DNA of 64,000 nucleotides from Paraglaciecola polaris LMG 21857 (GCF_000315055.1 NZ_BAER01000074.1:25819-89818), one strand, 5' to 3'. Positions 35,466 to 45,829 are shown, counted from the stretch's first letter. The notes: a model not told the origin generated them from the sequence alone. Program-made: numbers and translations.

Positions 35466-36578
35466 TCAGCCAGATCGACGGTAAAATTGCACCCCTTTAT
35501 CTTCTATGAGTAAACGCATCTTTTGGTAAATATCGGGCCTGAATACCTTGCCAATCAAATCAAGGGGAATCGTCACATTAGGCGGTATTTGCCCAGCACT
35601 GACCATATGCTTAATTAACCATTCGCCACGAACCAACTCAGGTTGATTAATACAACCATTGTTACTCACCGAAAACTGATTATAGGAGGGTATGCTACGC
35701 GGTGGCATCGATTTATGCGTTAAACAGCTGCCCAGTAAAGATGGCGCAATTACATCTAACTCAGCGTCTAAATATTCTGACTGACTCAATAATCTCGCCG
35801 CTTCAAAACGATTCGGAACCGACTCTAACCAAGAGCAGGCTTGCTTGAGCGCAGCACACAAAGCTAACACTGAATTAGGGTTTTTCTGATGCCAGCTATC
35901 TAATAAACCGAGTACTTTTTCCGGAGAATCTTGCCAAATATCGAATGACGTTAGGGCTGTCATGCCAATGCCAGCGCGCACAGCCTTAGCATTCCATGGT
36001 CCACCTACGCAGAATCCATCGATATCACCGTTTTCTAGGCATTCCACCATGTTAATAGGCGGTATAACCAGCAAGTCTACGTCGTCTAAATTGACCTTAG
36101 CCGCTTTTAGCCAATCGCGTAATTGGTAATAATGGCAGCTATAGGGAAATACCGTCGCGAACTTCAGTTTTGCTAAACCTCGGTGTTTACGTTTCTCGAC
36201 AACTTTTTGCAGCAAGTACCCTGCCATCGGCAAGGTAACGTTAGTGATCTCGTTTTCCTTTAGTACTTCTTGTAATAACCCTTCTGACAAGGTGATGGCG
36301 TTACCGTTTAAGCTCAGTACTAATGGCGTGATCACATTGGCAGATGGCGCACCAAGACCCAGTGCACTAGCGATTGGCATCGGGGCTAACATTTGCGCGG
36401 CGTCTAAAACACCTGCGTGTAATTTGTCGCGTAACGTTGACCATGAGTTTTGTTTTTGCAAGGTAACATTCAAACCCCATCGCTCGAAGAAACCCAATTC
36501 TTTGGCAACGATAAGCGGGGCGGAATCAGTCAGGGGAATAAACCCAAGGGTAATGTCGGGTTGTTCTAATTTAATCAT
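35466..36578 (-). CDS. nasS: Nitrate sensor NasS (NrtA-like)
   Basis: A 370-residue NrtA/CmpA-type binding protein without a signal peptide, hence cytoplasmic. Start L.Q.DITLGFIPLTDSAPL is characteristic, followed by FCVGGPWNAKAV (about 190). NasS binds nitrate/nitrite and, when empty, holds NasT inactive. I use ATG 36578 with AGGA seven bases upstream; it overlaps the nasT stop by 8 bp, which points to coupled translation of sensor and antiterminator. The C-terminal part keeps the F-R-P-D-I-Y-Q segment. Confidence 0.88.
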   Translation of the reverse strand: MIKLEQPDITLGFIPLTDSAPLIVAKELGFFERWGLNVTLQKQNSWSTLRDKLHAGVLDAAQMLAPMPIASALGLGAPSANVITPLVLSLNGNAITLSEGLLQEVLKENEITNVTLPMAGYLLQKVVEKRKHRGLAKLKFATVFPYSCHYYQLRDWLKAAKVNLDDVDLLVIPPINMVECLENGDIDGFCVGGPWNAKAVRAGIGMTALTSFDIWQDSPEKVLGLLDSWHQKNPNSVLALCAALKQACSWLESVPNRFEAARLLSQSEYLDAELDVIAPSLLGSCLTHKSMPPRSIPSYNQFSVSNNGCINQPELVRGEWLIKHMVSAGQIPPNVTIPLDLIGKVFRPDIYQKMRLLIEDKGVQFYRRSG

Positions 36579-37209
36579 GATCATTTCCTTTTTCAAAAGA
36601 GCGCAGCATGGAAACGATGGTTTTCGCGACATTTTCAAGCTTCTGTCCTGTGTCCATAGCGGTTTTGCGCATACTGTGAAAAGCTTGTTCTTCACTCATT
36701 TTATTGCTTCTCATTAACAAGCGTTTCGCTAAATCGATGGTTTTTCGCGACTCAAGTTGCTGCTTGGTATCGTTTAACTCATCTTTTAATTTATGGAATT
36801 CTTTGAATCTTGCCACTGCGGCATCGAGTATGGGTTTCACCCGTTCAGGATCGATATCCCCGACGACATAAGCACTCACCCCAGATTGCACTGACAAATT
36901 AATCGTTTCCGTGTCTTGTTGAGATGAAAACATCACCACTGGCTTGGGGTTATAGTGGGAAATAGTGTGCAGGCTCTCTAACATATCCCGATTAGGTGAT
37001 TCAATATCAATGACGATGATATCCGGCTGAATTTCATCGACTTGTTTCAATAATCCGGCTTGGGTGCAGGCTAAATGACTGACTTTATAACGAGAATTAT
37101 CTAAGGCAGTCACTATGGACTCTGCACGCTGAACATTTTCATCAATGAGCAAAATATTCAGCTGCGACTGAGCGGCTAAATGGGATTGGCTTTTCGCTGT
37201 GGATATCAA
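36571..37209 (-). CDS. nasT: ANTAR antitermination regulator NasT
   Basis: A 212-residue response-regulator-like protein. An N-terminal receiver domain (LNILLIDEN, about 16-24; I-I-V-I-D-I around residue 65) is followed by a helix and the C-terminal ANTAR RNA-binding domain (TIDLAKRLLMRSNKMSEEQA, about 155-174). NasT binds dual hexaloop hairpins in nitrate-assimilation leaders and prevents termination; such a leader precedes nirB here. No ATG lies upstream of the receiver fold; TTG 37209 with AGGA seven bases upstream is the most plausible start, with the frame open to 37260. Confidence 0.88.
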   Translation of the reverse strand: MISTAKSQSHLAAQSQLNILLIDENVQRAESIVTALDNSRYKVSHLACTQAGLLKQVDEIQPDIIVIDIESPNRDMLESLHTISHYNPKPVVMFSSQQDTETINLSVQSGVSAYVVGDIDPERVKPILDAAVARFKEFHKLKDELNDTKQQLESRKTIDLAKRLLMRSNKMSEEQAFHSMRKTAMDTGQKLENVAKTIVSMLRSFEKGNDHD

Positions 37210-37477
37210 CAGATGTTCCTGGATTAATAACGCTATGTGTCTTGACCACAACAGGTGCAAAGCTCAAGCCAACAAATTATGTCATTAAAAACATAACGTT
37301 AGCGATAAAAATAAAAGTGAAATTACGTTTAACCGTACACAAATGTGCAAACGCACCATGAAAGTGCAGAGGATTGCACAAAAATTAACCGCGAAATTTA
37401 TTAACCACAATAAAAGAAAGCGAAAATTGCTCTACGCCAATTTGTCCACCACAGTAAAATGAGAAGGTAAAGGGTGA

Positions 37478-38563
37478 TCAGTGCGCTTGATGCTGACCCA
37501 AGGTGTCATATGCTGGAGCATCATTTTGCACAGGTTCCGAAAACGGCCATTTTGTATCGCGTTCTTGCCAGCAGTGCTGTGCTTGCACTTGAGCATCTGC
37601 CAACGATAGTTTATCGGTTAATATATACATTAAACTCAGACTGCCAATAATGGCCTGGGTCGCATAATCATTAACCTCTTCCCCTTGCCACACATTACGC
37701 AATTGCTTGCTATCTAAGCTTTTGGGTTTCACTACCCAATGGCCAAGCGATGCAGGTACATCCACTGTGGTCTCTTTGTCACTTTGACAAAGATGCAAGG
37801 TGACATCGCGCTCTGGGTTATATTCCACCTCACCACCTTCACCACGAAAACACAAAATAGTGGTGTGACTGTCAGAGACTTGTCTGTTGACCAAAGCGGC
37901 ACAGCGACTATGTTTACGGTCGACATCACGATGAAATACCCCTTGCAGGCTATTCGGTGCATGACTGGCATTGAGCATACGGGCCAGCGTATTAGCACAG
38001 GAGCGTAAACCAAACTGACTCCGTAGCTGGATCATGGCGTCCAACTTAGGGTTAATGTTCGCCAAGTCCATATAACAAAATCCATATTGCTCGAGCTGAG
38101 CAGCCGCTTGTATGGCATCTTTTGCCACATCAATACCTAAGTGCGCTAAGACATCTTTAAGGTACAAGCGATTTGAATCGGGCTCATGGGTACCGTGTAA
38201 AAAGACCTTTTTTCCGTCTTGCGCGAATGCCATCACGGCGAGTAAAAACCAAGGTAGGTGACGACGTTTTCCGGCATAGCAGCCTAAATCTATATCGATA
38301 GGCAGTCCCGCTAATTGTGGCTGATTGACCTCGCGAAATGCCTGAATAAAACCCGCTAATTCCTCAGCGGTTTCTTCTCGCACCCTGAGTAACATTAAAA
38401 ACGCCCCTTTCTGCTCAGGGGTGATTTCATCGTTAATTAACATCTGCATGGCTTGATAGGCTTGGGTTTGCGTGAGCGTACCACCAGCCCTTTGTCCGCG
38501 ACCTATAATGCGAATAAATTCTTTAAATTCAGGCTGGGTATTCGATGTACTGTTTGCTGTCAT
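37478..38563 (-). CDS. ybiB: YbiB/TrpD2 family glycosyltransferase-fold protein
   Basis: A 361-residue protein with the anthranilate phosphoribosyltransferase fold: an N-terminal helical domain (QAYQAMQMLINDEITPEQKGAFLMLLRVR) and a C-terminal domain with GCYAGKRRH where true TrpD has a PRPP-binding GTGGD. E. coli YbiB binds nucleic acids and is not an amino-acid enzyme. Homologues are often embedded in nitrate-assimilation operons, as here after cobA (83 bp). Its job there is unknown. Confidence 0.8.
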   Translation of the reverse strand: MTANSTSNTQPEFKEFIRIIGRGQRAGGTLTQTQAYQAMQMLINDEITPEQKGAFLMLLRVREETAEELAGFIQAFREVNQPQLAGLPIDIDLGCYAGKRRHLPWFLLAVMAFAQDGKKVFLHGTHEPDSNRLYLKDVLAHLGIDVAKDAIQAAAQLEQYGFCYMDLANINPKLDAMIQLRSQFGLRSCANTLARMLNASHAPNSLQGVFHRDVDRKHSRCAALVNRQVSDSHTTILCFRGEGGEVEYNPERDVTLHLCQSDKETTVDVPASLGHWVVKPKSLDSKQLRNVWQGEEVNDYATQAIIGSLSLMYILTDKLSLADAQVQAQHCWQERDTKWPFSEPVQNDAPAYDTLGQHQAH

Positions 38564-38646
38564 GTATGTTGAAACGCCTACAGGCTGTAATTGCCGTCAG
38601 TAATGCAGCGCAAATGAAGCAAGCCAATCTTATACAAAAGATTGTA

Positions 38647-39654
38647 CTATGCAGTGCGCGCTGCCCAATAAGGTGCTGAGCATTGTAAACTGTCTTGCTG
38701 GTGATACGAAACCACCTGTTGTCGCTTACTTACCACTTCACCAACAATAATCAGTGCAGGTCCGGTAAATTGTCTACATGCTAGGCGCTGGGCAATGTTT
38801 TTGACTTGGCCGATACACACTTGCTGCTGAGTACTCGTGGCTTTGTCAATAATGGCCACTGGCATGTCCATCGGCAAACCGTGCTGTAGCAATTGCTGCA
38901 TGATCGATTCAATACGTCTCAGTCCCATATAAAACACCAACGTCTCGGCATTTTTTCCTAGGGCATCGGGCATAGCACCGCTAACCAAGCTTTGCCAATC
39001 GGGTTGCAAAGTGGCGTCTTTTAAGTGCGCGGTAATAAAGCGTACAGACTGAGCACAATCTCTATGGGTTAGCGGTATCCCTGCGTAGGCAGAGGCACCA
39101 GAAGCGGCGGTGATCCCTGGAACAATACTAAAAGGTATTTGGTGCTTAGTCAGCATTTCACATTCTTCGGCGGCTCTGGCAAAAATGGCCGGATCCCCTC
39201 CCTTTAAGCGCCCAATCGATTTACCTTCTTTGGCCACACTGACCAACAATTCACTTATCTCTATTTGACTCATACTATGCTCACCGCATTTTTTACCCAC
39301 AAAACGGCGCTCAACATGGGGAGGGATCATGTCGAGTATTTCCGGATTGACTAACCAGTCATACATCACTACGTCAACGCTTTGCAGTAAACGGTAGGCT
39401 TTTAACGTCAGTAACTCCGCATCACCTGGTCCTGAGCCAATTAAATGCACATGACCGTGTTTTGCGCCTTTAAAAACGCTGGAATGTGCGTCGTTATGCC
39501 GTTGTCTGGAATGAAGCTGGTTTAACCGATTTGCTTCACCGGGATTAAAACGATTGCCCTTAGCGCTGAATTTGACGACTTGGCTAACAAATTGAATCAA
39601 CCCTTGGGGTATTAATAAATTCATCTGGGAAAAAACATTTAATGGCGAGTTCAT
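38647..39654 (-). CDS. cobA: Uroporphyrinogen-III C-methyltransferase (SUMT), siroheme synthesis
   Basis: A 335-residue SAM-dependent methyltransferase that makes precorrin-2, the precursor of siroheme needed by NirB. Motifs: HLIGSGPGDAELLTLKA (about residues 73-89), V-V-M-Y-D-W-L-V and G-R-L-K-G-G-D-P-A-I-F-A-R (about 152-164). It has an N-terminal extension of about 70 residues compared with the minimal SUMT domain. The start overlaps the nasA stop by ATGA. It lacks the CysG oxidase/chelatase part, which must be supplied elsewhere. Confidence 0.9.
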   Translation of the reverse strand: MNSPLNVFSQMNLLIPQGLIQFVSQVVKFSAKGNRFNPGEANRLNQLHSRQRHNDAHSSVFKGAKHGHVHLIGSGPGDAELLTLKAYRLLQSVDVVMYDWLVNPEILDMIPPHVERRFVGKKCGEHSMSQIEISELLVSVAKEGKSIGRLKGGDPAIFARAAEECEMLTKHQIPFSIVPGITAASGASAYAGIPLTHRDCAQSVRFITAHLKDATLQPDWQSLVSGAMPDALGKNAETLVFYMGLRRIESIMQQLLQHGLPMDMPVAIIDKATSTQQQVCIGQVKNIAQRLACRQFTGPALIIVGEVVSKRQQVVSYHQQDSLQCSAPYWAARTA

Positions 39655-42599
39655 AATAAGGTCTCCACGGCGATACGTTCGCCGCTATGTTTGCTGGGTT
39701 GATTTGCTTGATTTTGCACGCTAGCATTAGGGGTGTCTGAACTGACAACTGCACTATCGATGAAAGTGGAAGAGCGCGTGTGGCCATGCAGTTTAATCAA
39801 TTGCTGCAATTCACTTTTACATGAGCCACAATTGGTTCCGCATTTTAGCGTTTCGCCTAAACCATCAACACTGCTGCAGCCCTGCTCTATTTCACTCACT
39901 ATGGCGTTAATCCCCACCTTGAAACAGCTGCATATTAGGCGTCCTTGCTTAAATTCAGCCTCCGGCTCCGAGCGTAGTAAGGCGCTTTTTTGCTCAATAT
40001 TTAGGGATCCTTCTGCTAGTAAGGCACTGAGCCACAGCGTATTAATATCTATTGGCTGTAAGGCGCTGAAGGCGGCAAATTGCAGCTTTTCATCCTGCAC
40101 AGCATACAAGCTCTGTTGTGCACCAGCCTGATACACAGCCCAGCTATACGGCCCTTGACTGGCCTGCTGCATCAGGTCTTTTAAAACTAAAACGGGAATG
40201 GCATCTTCGGCTACACCGACTTTATGTTCACCTGTTGTGTAATCCGGTAATTCACACAGACTGATACGCCCACTGGCGAACGTTAACATGTCCCCCCCAG
40301 CGATTTTGCTTAGGCGCCAATAATCCAATTGTGCGCACATCATGCGTAAAACCGATTCACGCTGATGCACATCATCAGCAATAAATATTTGCCCGTGGTG
40401 TAAAAAGCGTACTTTAGTGACGCTAATTGCAGCATGTTTTAATTCCGGTTGCCCAGAAATACGGTCGTTGGCATCCGTGTACAAATGACTGATATTTGCC
40501 GAGGAAGCATTTTGCTCACTCCAATGGATAGGGGCGAAAAACTCTCCTAGGCGCTGACCATCGTCAATTTGCACAGGCAAGATGACTTGACTATCACTAG
40601 GACTAACCGTCGACGAAAGCGCCAACAAATCACCACTTTTAACCGCTAGTTGGGCGGCGTCTCGTGAGTGCATACTCAATGTTGCATAAGGAATATGACG
40701 GGTTAAGTCAGCACTGGTGCCAGTGCGTGTCATGGTGTGCCACTGATCCCGTACCCGGCCGCTGTTCAGTACAAACGGAAAATCGCTGCTTGTTAATTGC
40801 TCAGGGGTTCGAACTTCAAGTGCAATGAATTGCGCTTTTTTACTTGGGGTGAAATAACGACCATCGCTAAACATGCGCTTAACTCCCTGAGGATTCGCCT
40901 GATTAACGGGCCATTGAATTGGCATAAGATTGTCGTATTGCCCCTGAGTTAGCCCGCACAATCCAGATAAATCGAGATCCCGGTTGCCGTTATTTTTTTC
41001 CGCGGTTAAACCACAATATTCAGCGAAAATTTCGCTGGCAGTTGAAAAGTTAAAACCAGCAGAAAAACCCATCGCCTTTGCCACATCACAGATGATTTGC
41101 CAGTCGTGGCGAGTTTGTCCTGGTGGCGGTAAAAACCCTCGTTGACGGGATATTCTGCGTTCAGAGTTGGTAACCGTGCCATTTTTCTCTGACCAGCCAG
41201 TAGCAGGTAACACCACATCAGCCATGTTAACGGTGTCATTGTTTGCCACACAGTCAGACACCACCACCATTTCACATTTCTCTAGTGCCGCTTTAATTTT
41301 ATGCCTATTTGGCATACTGACCATGGGGTTGGTCGCCATGATCCACACCGCTTTTACGCTGCCCTGCTCGATGGCATCAAACAAGTCCACTGCTTTCAAT
41401 CCGGGCTGCGTCGCAATACGTGGAGATTGCCAATAGTCCTGCACGATTGAACGATGTTCTGAGTTGTCTATATCCATATGACAAGCCAACATGTTGGCTA
41501 ACCCACCTACTTCACGACCGCCCATGGCATTCGGTTGACCGGTAATCGAAAACGGTCCACATCCTTGGCGACCCATTTTACCGGTTGCCAAATGACAATT
41601 GATGATAGCGTTAGCTTTATCTACGCCGCTGGTTGATTGATTCACCCCCATAGAGTAAAAACTCAGCGCAGAGTCACTGCTAGCAAACATGGTGTAAAAC
41701 TGTTCAACCTGGGTGACGCTTAAGTCACAGTGCTGAGCGACTGCATCGAGTGTCCAAGGCTCACACGCCCCGAGGGTGTCAGTAAAACCTTGGGTAAAGG
41801 CATGAATATATTCTTGCTCTACGACATCATTCTTGGCTAAGTAGTGCAGCAAACCGTTAAACAGCGCCACATCGCTGCCCGGCTTTAGCGGTAAGTGTAA
41901 ATCACCTGCTTCACAACTGGCCGTGCGACGGGGATCAATAAAGACCAAGCGCATATTGGGATTAATTTTTTTAGCGCGCTCGATACGTTGAAACAATACA
42001 GGATGAGTCCACGCTGCATTTGAGCCTACCAGCACCAATAACTCAGTTTGCTCTAAATCTTCATAACAACAAGGTACGGTATCTGCGCCAAATGCACGTT
42101 TATAAGCCGCTACGGCAGAAGACATACACAAGCGCGAGTTGGTATCTATGTTCGCGCTACCGATATAACCTTTCATTAATTTATTGGCGACGTAGTAATC
42201 TTCAGTCAGTAACTGCCCTGAAACATAAAACGCCACGGCATCAGGGCCATGTTGCTTGATCACATCGGAAAATTTGTCGGCAATGGTAGCAATCGCTTCA
42301 GACCATTGGACGGTTTCACCGTTGACCAGAGGTGCTAATAGGCGCCCTTGAGTAGAATTGGTTTCCGCTAGTTTACTTCCCTTAACACACAAGCGCCCAA
42401 AATTGGCTGGGTGATCAGCTGTGCCTTTTACACTCAGTAGTTGCCCAGTATTACCCTGTAATTCGCTGGTCACGTCTACCCCACAACCCACACCACAATA
42501 TGGACAAGTCGTGGTACTTAGCTGGGAGCAGCTTGGCTGCTTAACCGCTACATTAGAGGCTTGGTGAGGCAGCTGAGATTGGGGCGTGATATCAGTCAT
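39651..42599 (-). CDS. nasA: Assimilatory nitrate reductase catalytic subunit
   Basis: A 982-residue molybdopterin oxidoreductase that reduces nitrate to nitrite in the cytoplasm. The N-terminal [4Fe-4S] motif is C-P-Y-C-G-V-G-C-G-V (about 32-41), followed by Mo-bisMGD-binding domains (GRLCVKGSKLAET, N-S-R-L-C-M-S-S-A-V, MGRQGCGPFSITGQPNAMGGREVG) and a C-terminal BFD-like [2Fe-2S] domain with C-S-C and C-G-T-N-C-G-S-C. The presence of the BFD-like domain suggests NADH- or flavodoxin-dependent NasA. ATG 42599, with AAGG eight bases upstream, is preferred to an ATG six codons earlier. Confidence 0.93.
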   Translation of the reverse strand: MTDITPQSQLPHQASNVAVKQPSCSQLSTTTCPYCGVGCGVDVTSELQGNTGQLLSVKGTADHPANFGRLCVKGSKLAETNSTQGRLLAPLVNGETVQWSEAIATIADKFSDVIKQHGPDAVAFYVSGQLLTEDYYVANKLMKGYIGSANIDTNSRLCMSSAVAAYKRAFGADTVPCCYEDLEQTELLVLVGSNAAWTHPVLFQRIERAKKINPNMRLVFIDPRRTASCEAGDLHLPLKPGSDVALFNGLLHYLAKNDVVEQEYIHAFTQGFTDTLGACEPWTLDAVAQHCDLSVTQVEQFYTMFASSDSALSFYSMGVNQSTSGVDKANAIINCHLATGKMGRQGCGPFSITGQPNAMGGREVGGLANMLACHMDIDNSEHRSIVQDYWQSPRIATQPGLKAVDLFDAIEQGSVKAVWIMATNPMVSMPNRHKIKAALEKCEMVVVSDCVANNDTVNMADVVLPATGWSEKNGTVTNSERRISRQRGFLPPPGQTRHDWQIICDVAKAMGFSAGFNFSTASEIFAEYCGLTAEKNNGNRDLDLSGLCGLTQGQYDNLMPIQWPVNQANPQGVKRMFSDGRYFTPSKKAQFIALEVRTPEQLTSSDFPFVLNSGRVRDQWHTMTRTGTSADLTRHIPYATLSMHSRDAAQLAVKSGDLLALSSTVSPSDSQVILPVQIDDGQRLGEFFAPIHWSEQNASSANISHLYTDANDRISGQPELKHAAISVTKVRFLHHGQIFIADDVHQRESVLRMMCAQLDYWRLSKIAGGDMLTFASGRISLCELPDYTTGEHKVGVAEDAIPVLVLKDLMQQASQGPYSWAVYQAGAQQSLYAVQDEKLQFAAFSALQPIDINTLWLSALLAEGSLNIEQKSALLRSEPEAEFKQGRLICSCFKVGINAIVSEIEQGCSSVDGLGETLKCGTNCGSCKSELQQLIKLHGHTRSSTFIDSAVVSSDTPNASVQNQANQPSKHSGERIAVETLL

Positions 42600-42788
42600 C
42601 GAAATGGCCTTATACATAAATGAAGTAACAAACGAGCTGTGTTAGCTAAAACTGATTTTGCTTAAATTATGATTAATCTAAGCAAAATAGCGTTTAACCT
42701 GTCACGTGATGAAGATGGGCTTGATAACCTAAGCAGTAACCTAAAATGCGGTGACAACCTCGTCTTATCAGCCCGGCGTAAATGACCG

Positions 42789-43136
42789 TTAAGACGCAAG
42801 GGCCAGTTGTACCTTGTTACCTTCAACACGAACACCAAACACATTCACTTGACGTTGTTCATCATCAAGACATTCTCCGCTTGCCAAGCAATAGCGCTGC
42901 TTAAACAAAGGGGATATGACCACCGTTTTGTCCGCAACAGAGCCGATTAAACCACGATAGAGTACATTCGCTTTACCGATGGGATCCCAATTGCTAATGG
43001 CGTAATAATAGGTTTCATCTCGTTGTTTTATTTTGAATATAGCGACTTGTTCGCCGTTAACTAGCGCACAAACGCCGGAGTTATCTACAAGATCACCTAG
43101 GTTACAAATATCAGTCCAATTTTTAACTGTGCTCAT
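42789..43136 (-). CDS. nirD: Nitrite reductase small subunit NirD
   Basis: A 115-residue Rieske-fold protein lacking the Cys/His cluster ligands, as is normal for NirD. It pairs with NirB, 10 bp upstream. Marks: V-C-A-L-V-N-G-E-Q-V-A-I-F (about 22-34), N-W-D-P-I-G-K-A-N-V-L-Y-R-G and CL.SGECLDDE. Confidence 0.93.
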   Translation of the reverse strand: MSTVKNWTDICNLGDLVDNSGVCALVNGEQVAIFKIKQRDETYYYAISNWDPIGKANVLYRGLIGSVADKTVVISPLFKQRYCLASGECLDDEQRQVNVFGVRVEGNKVQLALAS

Positions 43137-43146
43137 AAATTACTCC

Positions 43147-45726
43147 TTACACCAACTCAACATCGATAATTTGTTCAGCACTTTTGGCTGACCGTTTCAG
43201 TTCGTCAAGCTCAGACTCTGTGGCAGGGCGGATTTGCTCACGCTCTTGCACAAAGACAATTTGCTTGTCACTTTCATCACTGTTTACGAACTGACGGAAA
43301 CGCTTGCGTGACTCTTCACTTTCAATCGCTGTTTTCCACTCACATTGATAGGTATCTGCGATATGTTGCATTTGCCGCTCTAACTCTTCTCCTAGGCCCA
43401 ACGAGTCGTTGATCACCACGTCTTGCAGGTAAGCCAAACCTCCTTCGAGATTGTCCATCCACACAGAAGTACGTTGTAAACGGTCCGCAGTAGCCACATA
43501 AAACATCAATACTCTGTCGATATATTTAACTAACGTTGCATCGTCTAAATCCGTCGCAAATAAATCGCCATGGCGTGGCTTCATGCCGCCGTTACCACAA
43601 ACGTATAAATTCCAGCCGTTTTCAGTGGCAATAATTCCAATGTCTTTACTTTGCGCTTCGGCGCATTCTCGGGTACAGCCAGATACACCGAATTTGATTT
43701 TATGGGGAGCGCGTAAACCTTTGTAACGGTTTTCTAAATCGATCGCTTGGCCTACTGAGTCTTGCACGCCATAACGACACCAAGTACTGCCCACACAGGA
43801 TTTCACCGTACGTAAAGACTTAGCGTAGGCGTGGCCGGTTTCAAAACCCGCCGCAATAAGCGCTTCCCAGATAGGAGGCAATTGCTCAACTCGGGCACCG
43901 AATAAATCGATACGCTGGCCACCGGTAACCTTGGTATACAGGTTGTATTTTTTCGCCACTTGGCCAAGTACAATTAATTTGTCTGGGGTAATTTCGCCAC
44001 CAGCGATACGCGGTACGACAGAGTAAGTGCCATTTTTTTGCATATTACCCAAATAGGTATCATTGGTGTCTTGCAAGGCCACATGTGGCTTTTCTAATAC
44101 AAAGTCATTCCACACAGATGCCATGATAGAACCCACAGCAGGTTTACAAATTTCGCAACCTAAGCCATGGCCGTGCTTTTCAACCAGCGCATCGAAGGAT
44201 TTTATTTTGCCTACTTTCACCATGTGATAAAGCTCTTGGCGTGAATAAGCAAAGTGTTCGCAAATGTCTTTTTTCACTTCAACGCCACGTTTACCCAACT
44301 CGCTATCTACCACGGTTTTGAGCAATGCCGAACAACCACCACACCCTGTGCTCGCTTTGGTGCATGATTTCACCGCTGATAGGTCGCATGCCCCGCCGTC
44401 AAAGGCAGCAATAATGTCGCCCTTTGATACGTTGTGGCACGAACAGATCGTCGCCGTGTCAGGTAAGGCGTCAGCGCCTAATCCTGCAGGTGCATCACCA
44501 GATGCTGGCAGAATGAGACTTTCAGGGTGCTCAGGTAAATCAATGCCGTTAAGGGCATATTGTAAAAGGGTATCGTAATCACTGGTGTCACCAACGAGCA
44601 CAGCGCCGAGCAATACACTCTGTTCTCTATTGACTACAATTTTCTTATACACACCGTCAGGCTGGTTCTCATAGATATAGGTTTGCGCGCCAGGAATGCG
44701 TGCATGGGCATCGCCAATAGAGCCCACCTCTACTCCCATCAATTTGAGTTTGGTGCTCATGTCTGCACCAAGGAATTCAACGTCTCCGCCGGTTATGTGA
44801 CTCGCCGCAGCCCGGGCCATAGTGTAACCAGGTGCGACCAAGCCAAAGATAAAGTTATTCCACAAAGCACATTCGCCGATGGCATAAATGTCTGGGTCCG
44901 AGGTCAAACAATGATTGTTGACTATGATGCCGCCGCGCTCACCAATGTTGAGATCATATTGACGGGCTAAAGTGTCTTGGGGGCGAATACCCGCAGAGAA
45001 CAAGATCATATCGGTTTCAAGAAAATCGCCATCCGCGAAACACATGCGATAACGACTGGTTTCACCGGCTTCAATGCGCTGGGTTGCCTTTTGGGTATGC
45101 ACTTGCACACCCAGGGATTCAATTTTGTCCCGCAATAAACGGCCACCACCGGTATCAACCTGCACGGCCATTAACTGAGGGGCAAATTCCACAACGTGAG
45201 TTTCAAGTCCAGCTTCACGTAACGCATTTGCCGCTTCAAGACCGAGTAAACCACCGCCAACAACCACACCGGTTTTGCTTACCTTAGACGAAGCACTGAT
45301 ATCTTCAAGATCTTCAATGGTGCGGTAGACCAAACAATGGGGTTGATCATTGCCTTCAATTGGCGGCACAAATGGATACGAACCCGTGGCCATAATAAGC
45401 TTGTCATAAGCGAATGTTTGCCCTGACTTGGTTTTCACCGATTTGGCTTGTTTATCAATATCAACAACAGCAGCATCAAGATGGAAATCCACCCCCAAAG
45501 CTGAATATTGTTCCGGAGTTGTCAACGCGAGATCGTCTGCGGTCTTGCCGGAAAAATACTCAGATAGGTGCACCCTGTCATAGGCTAAGCGTGGCTCTGC
45601 CGATAGCACAGTCACGTTATAGTGCACCGAGTCGTCGGTTTTTCCATGGTTGGTGATTTGCTCAACAAAATGGTGGCCCACCATTCCATTTCCCACCACC
45701 ACTATATTTACTGTGTTTGCTGACAT
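43147..45726 (-). CDS. nirB: NADH-dependent nitrite reductase large subunit NirB
   Basis: An 859-residue siroheme enzyme that reduces nitrite to ammonium. Domains: FAD/NAD(P)-binding (VVVGNGMVGHHFVE, residues 9-22), BFD-like [2Fe-2S] (T-I-C-S-C-H-N..., C-T-K-A-S-T-G-C-G-G-C, about 425-465), then nitrite/sulfite reductase ferredoxin-like and siroheme/[4Fe-4S] domains with C-V-G-S-T-W-C and G-C-T-R-E-C (about 620-690). The ATG at 45726 with GGGG upstream gives the family N-terminus; frames further upstream run into the leader terminator. It is the first gene of the nir-nas operon. Confidence 0.95.
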   Translation of the reverse strand: MSANTVNIVVVGNGMVGHHFVEQITNHGKTDDSVHYNVTVLSAEPRLAYDRVHLSEYFSGKTADDLALTTPEQYSALGVDFHLDAAVVDIDKQAKSVKTKSGQTFAYDKLIMATGSYPFVPPIEGNDQPHCLVYRTIEDLEDISASSKVSKTGVVVGGGLLGLEAANALREAGLETHVVEFAPQLMAVQVDTGGGRLLRDKIESLGVQVHTQKATQRIEAGETSRYRMCFADGDFLETDMILFSAGIRPQDTLARQYDLNIGERGGIIVNNHCLTSDPDIYAIGECALWNNFIFGLVAPGYTMARAAASHITGGDVEFLGADMSTKLKLMGVEVGSIGDAHARIPGAQTYIYENQPDGVYKKIVVNREQSVLLGAVLVGDTSDYDTLLQYALNGIDLPEHPESLILPASGDAPAGLGADALPDTATICSCHNVSKGDIIAAFDGGACDLSAVKSCTKASTGCGGCSALLKTVVDSELGKRGVEVKKDICEHFAYSRQELYHMVKVGKIKSFDALVEKHGHGLGCEICKPAVGSIMASVWNDFVLEKPHVALQDTNDTYLGNMQKNGTYSVVPRIAGGEITPDKLIVLGQVAKKYNLYTKVTGGQRIDLFGARVEQLPPIWEALIAAGFETGHAYAKSLRTVKSCVGSTWCRYGVQDSVGQAIDLENRYKGLRAPHKIKFGVSGCTRECAEAQSKDIGIIATENGWNLYVCGNGGMKPRHGDLFATDLDDATLVKYIDRVLMFYVATADRLQRTSVWMDNLEGGLAYLQDVVINDSLGLGEELERQMQHIADTYQCEWKTAIESEESRKRFRQFVNSDESDKQIVFVQEREQIRPATESELDELKRSAKSAEQIIDVELV

Positions 45727-45770
45727 GTTGATCCCCTGGTCGATGTGTTTGTTCAACGAAATTTGCCCAT

Positions 45771-45814
45771 AAAAAAAGCCCACAAGACTGCTTATTCTCA
45801 GTCTTAGTGGGCTT
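45771..45814 (-). terminator. Leader (attenuator) terminator upstream of nirB
   Basis: On the minus strand a 15-bp stem with a single bulged base (45814-45807 with 45783-45776; 45805-45799 with 45790-45784) and an 8-nt loop is followed by seven U. It lies 45 bp before the nirB start. Its 5' arm shares bases with the second ANTAR hairpin, so the two folds compete. Confidence 0.92.
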
Positions 45815-45821
45815 CTTTGCC
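45810..45821 (-). promoter_or_regulatory. ANTAR RNA hairpin P2 (NasT target)
   Basis: On the minus strand GGC-AAAGAA-GCC: a short stem with a hexaloop having A at position 1 and G at position 4, the signature of ANTAR-binding hairpins. Its 3' arm is part of the terminator stem. The stem is only 3 bp, so the call relies on position and the partner P1. Confidence 0.6.
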
Positions 45822-45829
45822 TGTTCTGC

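Noticed and set aside
39733..40131. A 132-codon open frame on the plus strand
   Set aside because: It is antisense to the C-terminal part of nasA, which has full family conservation.
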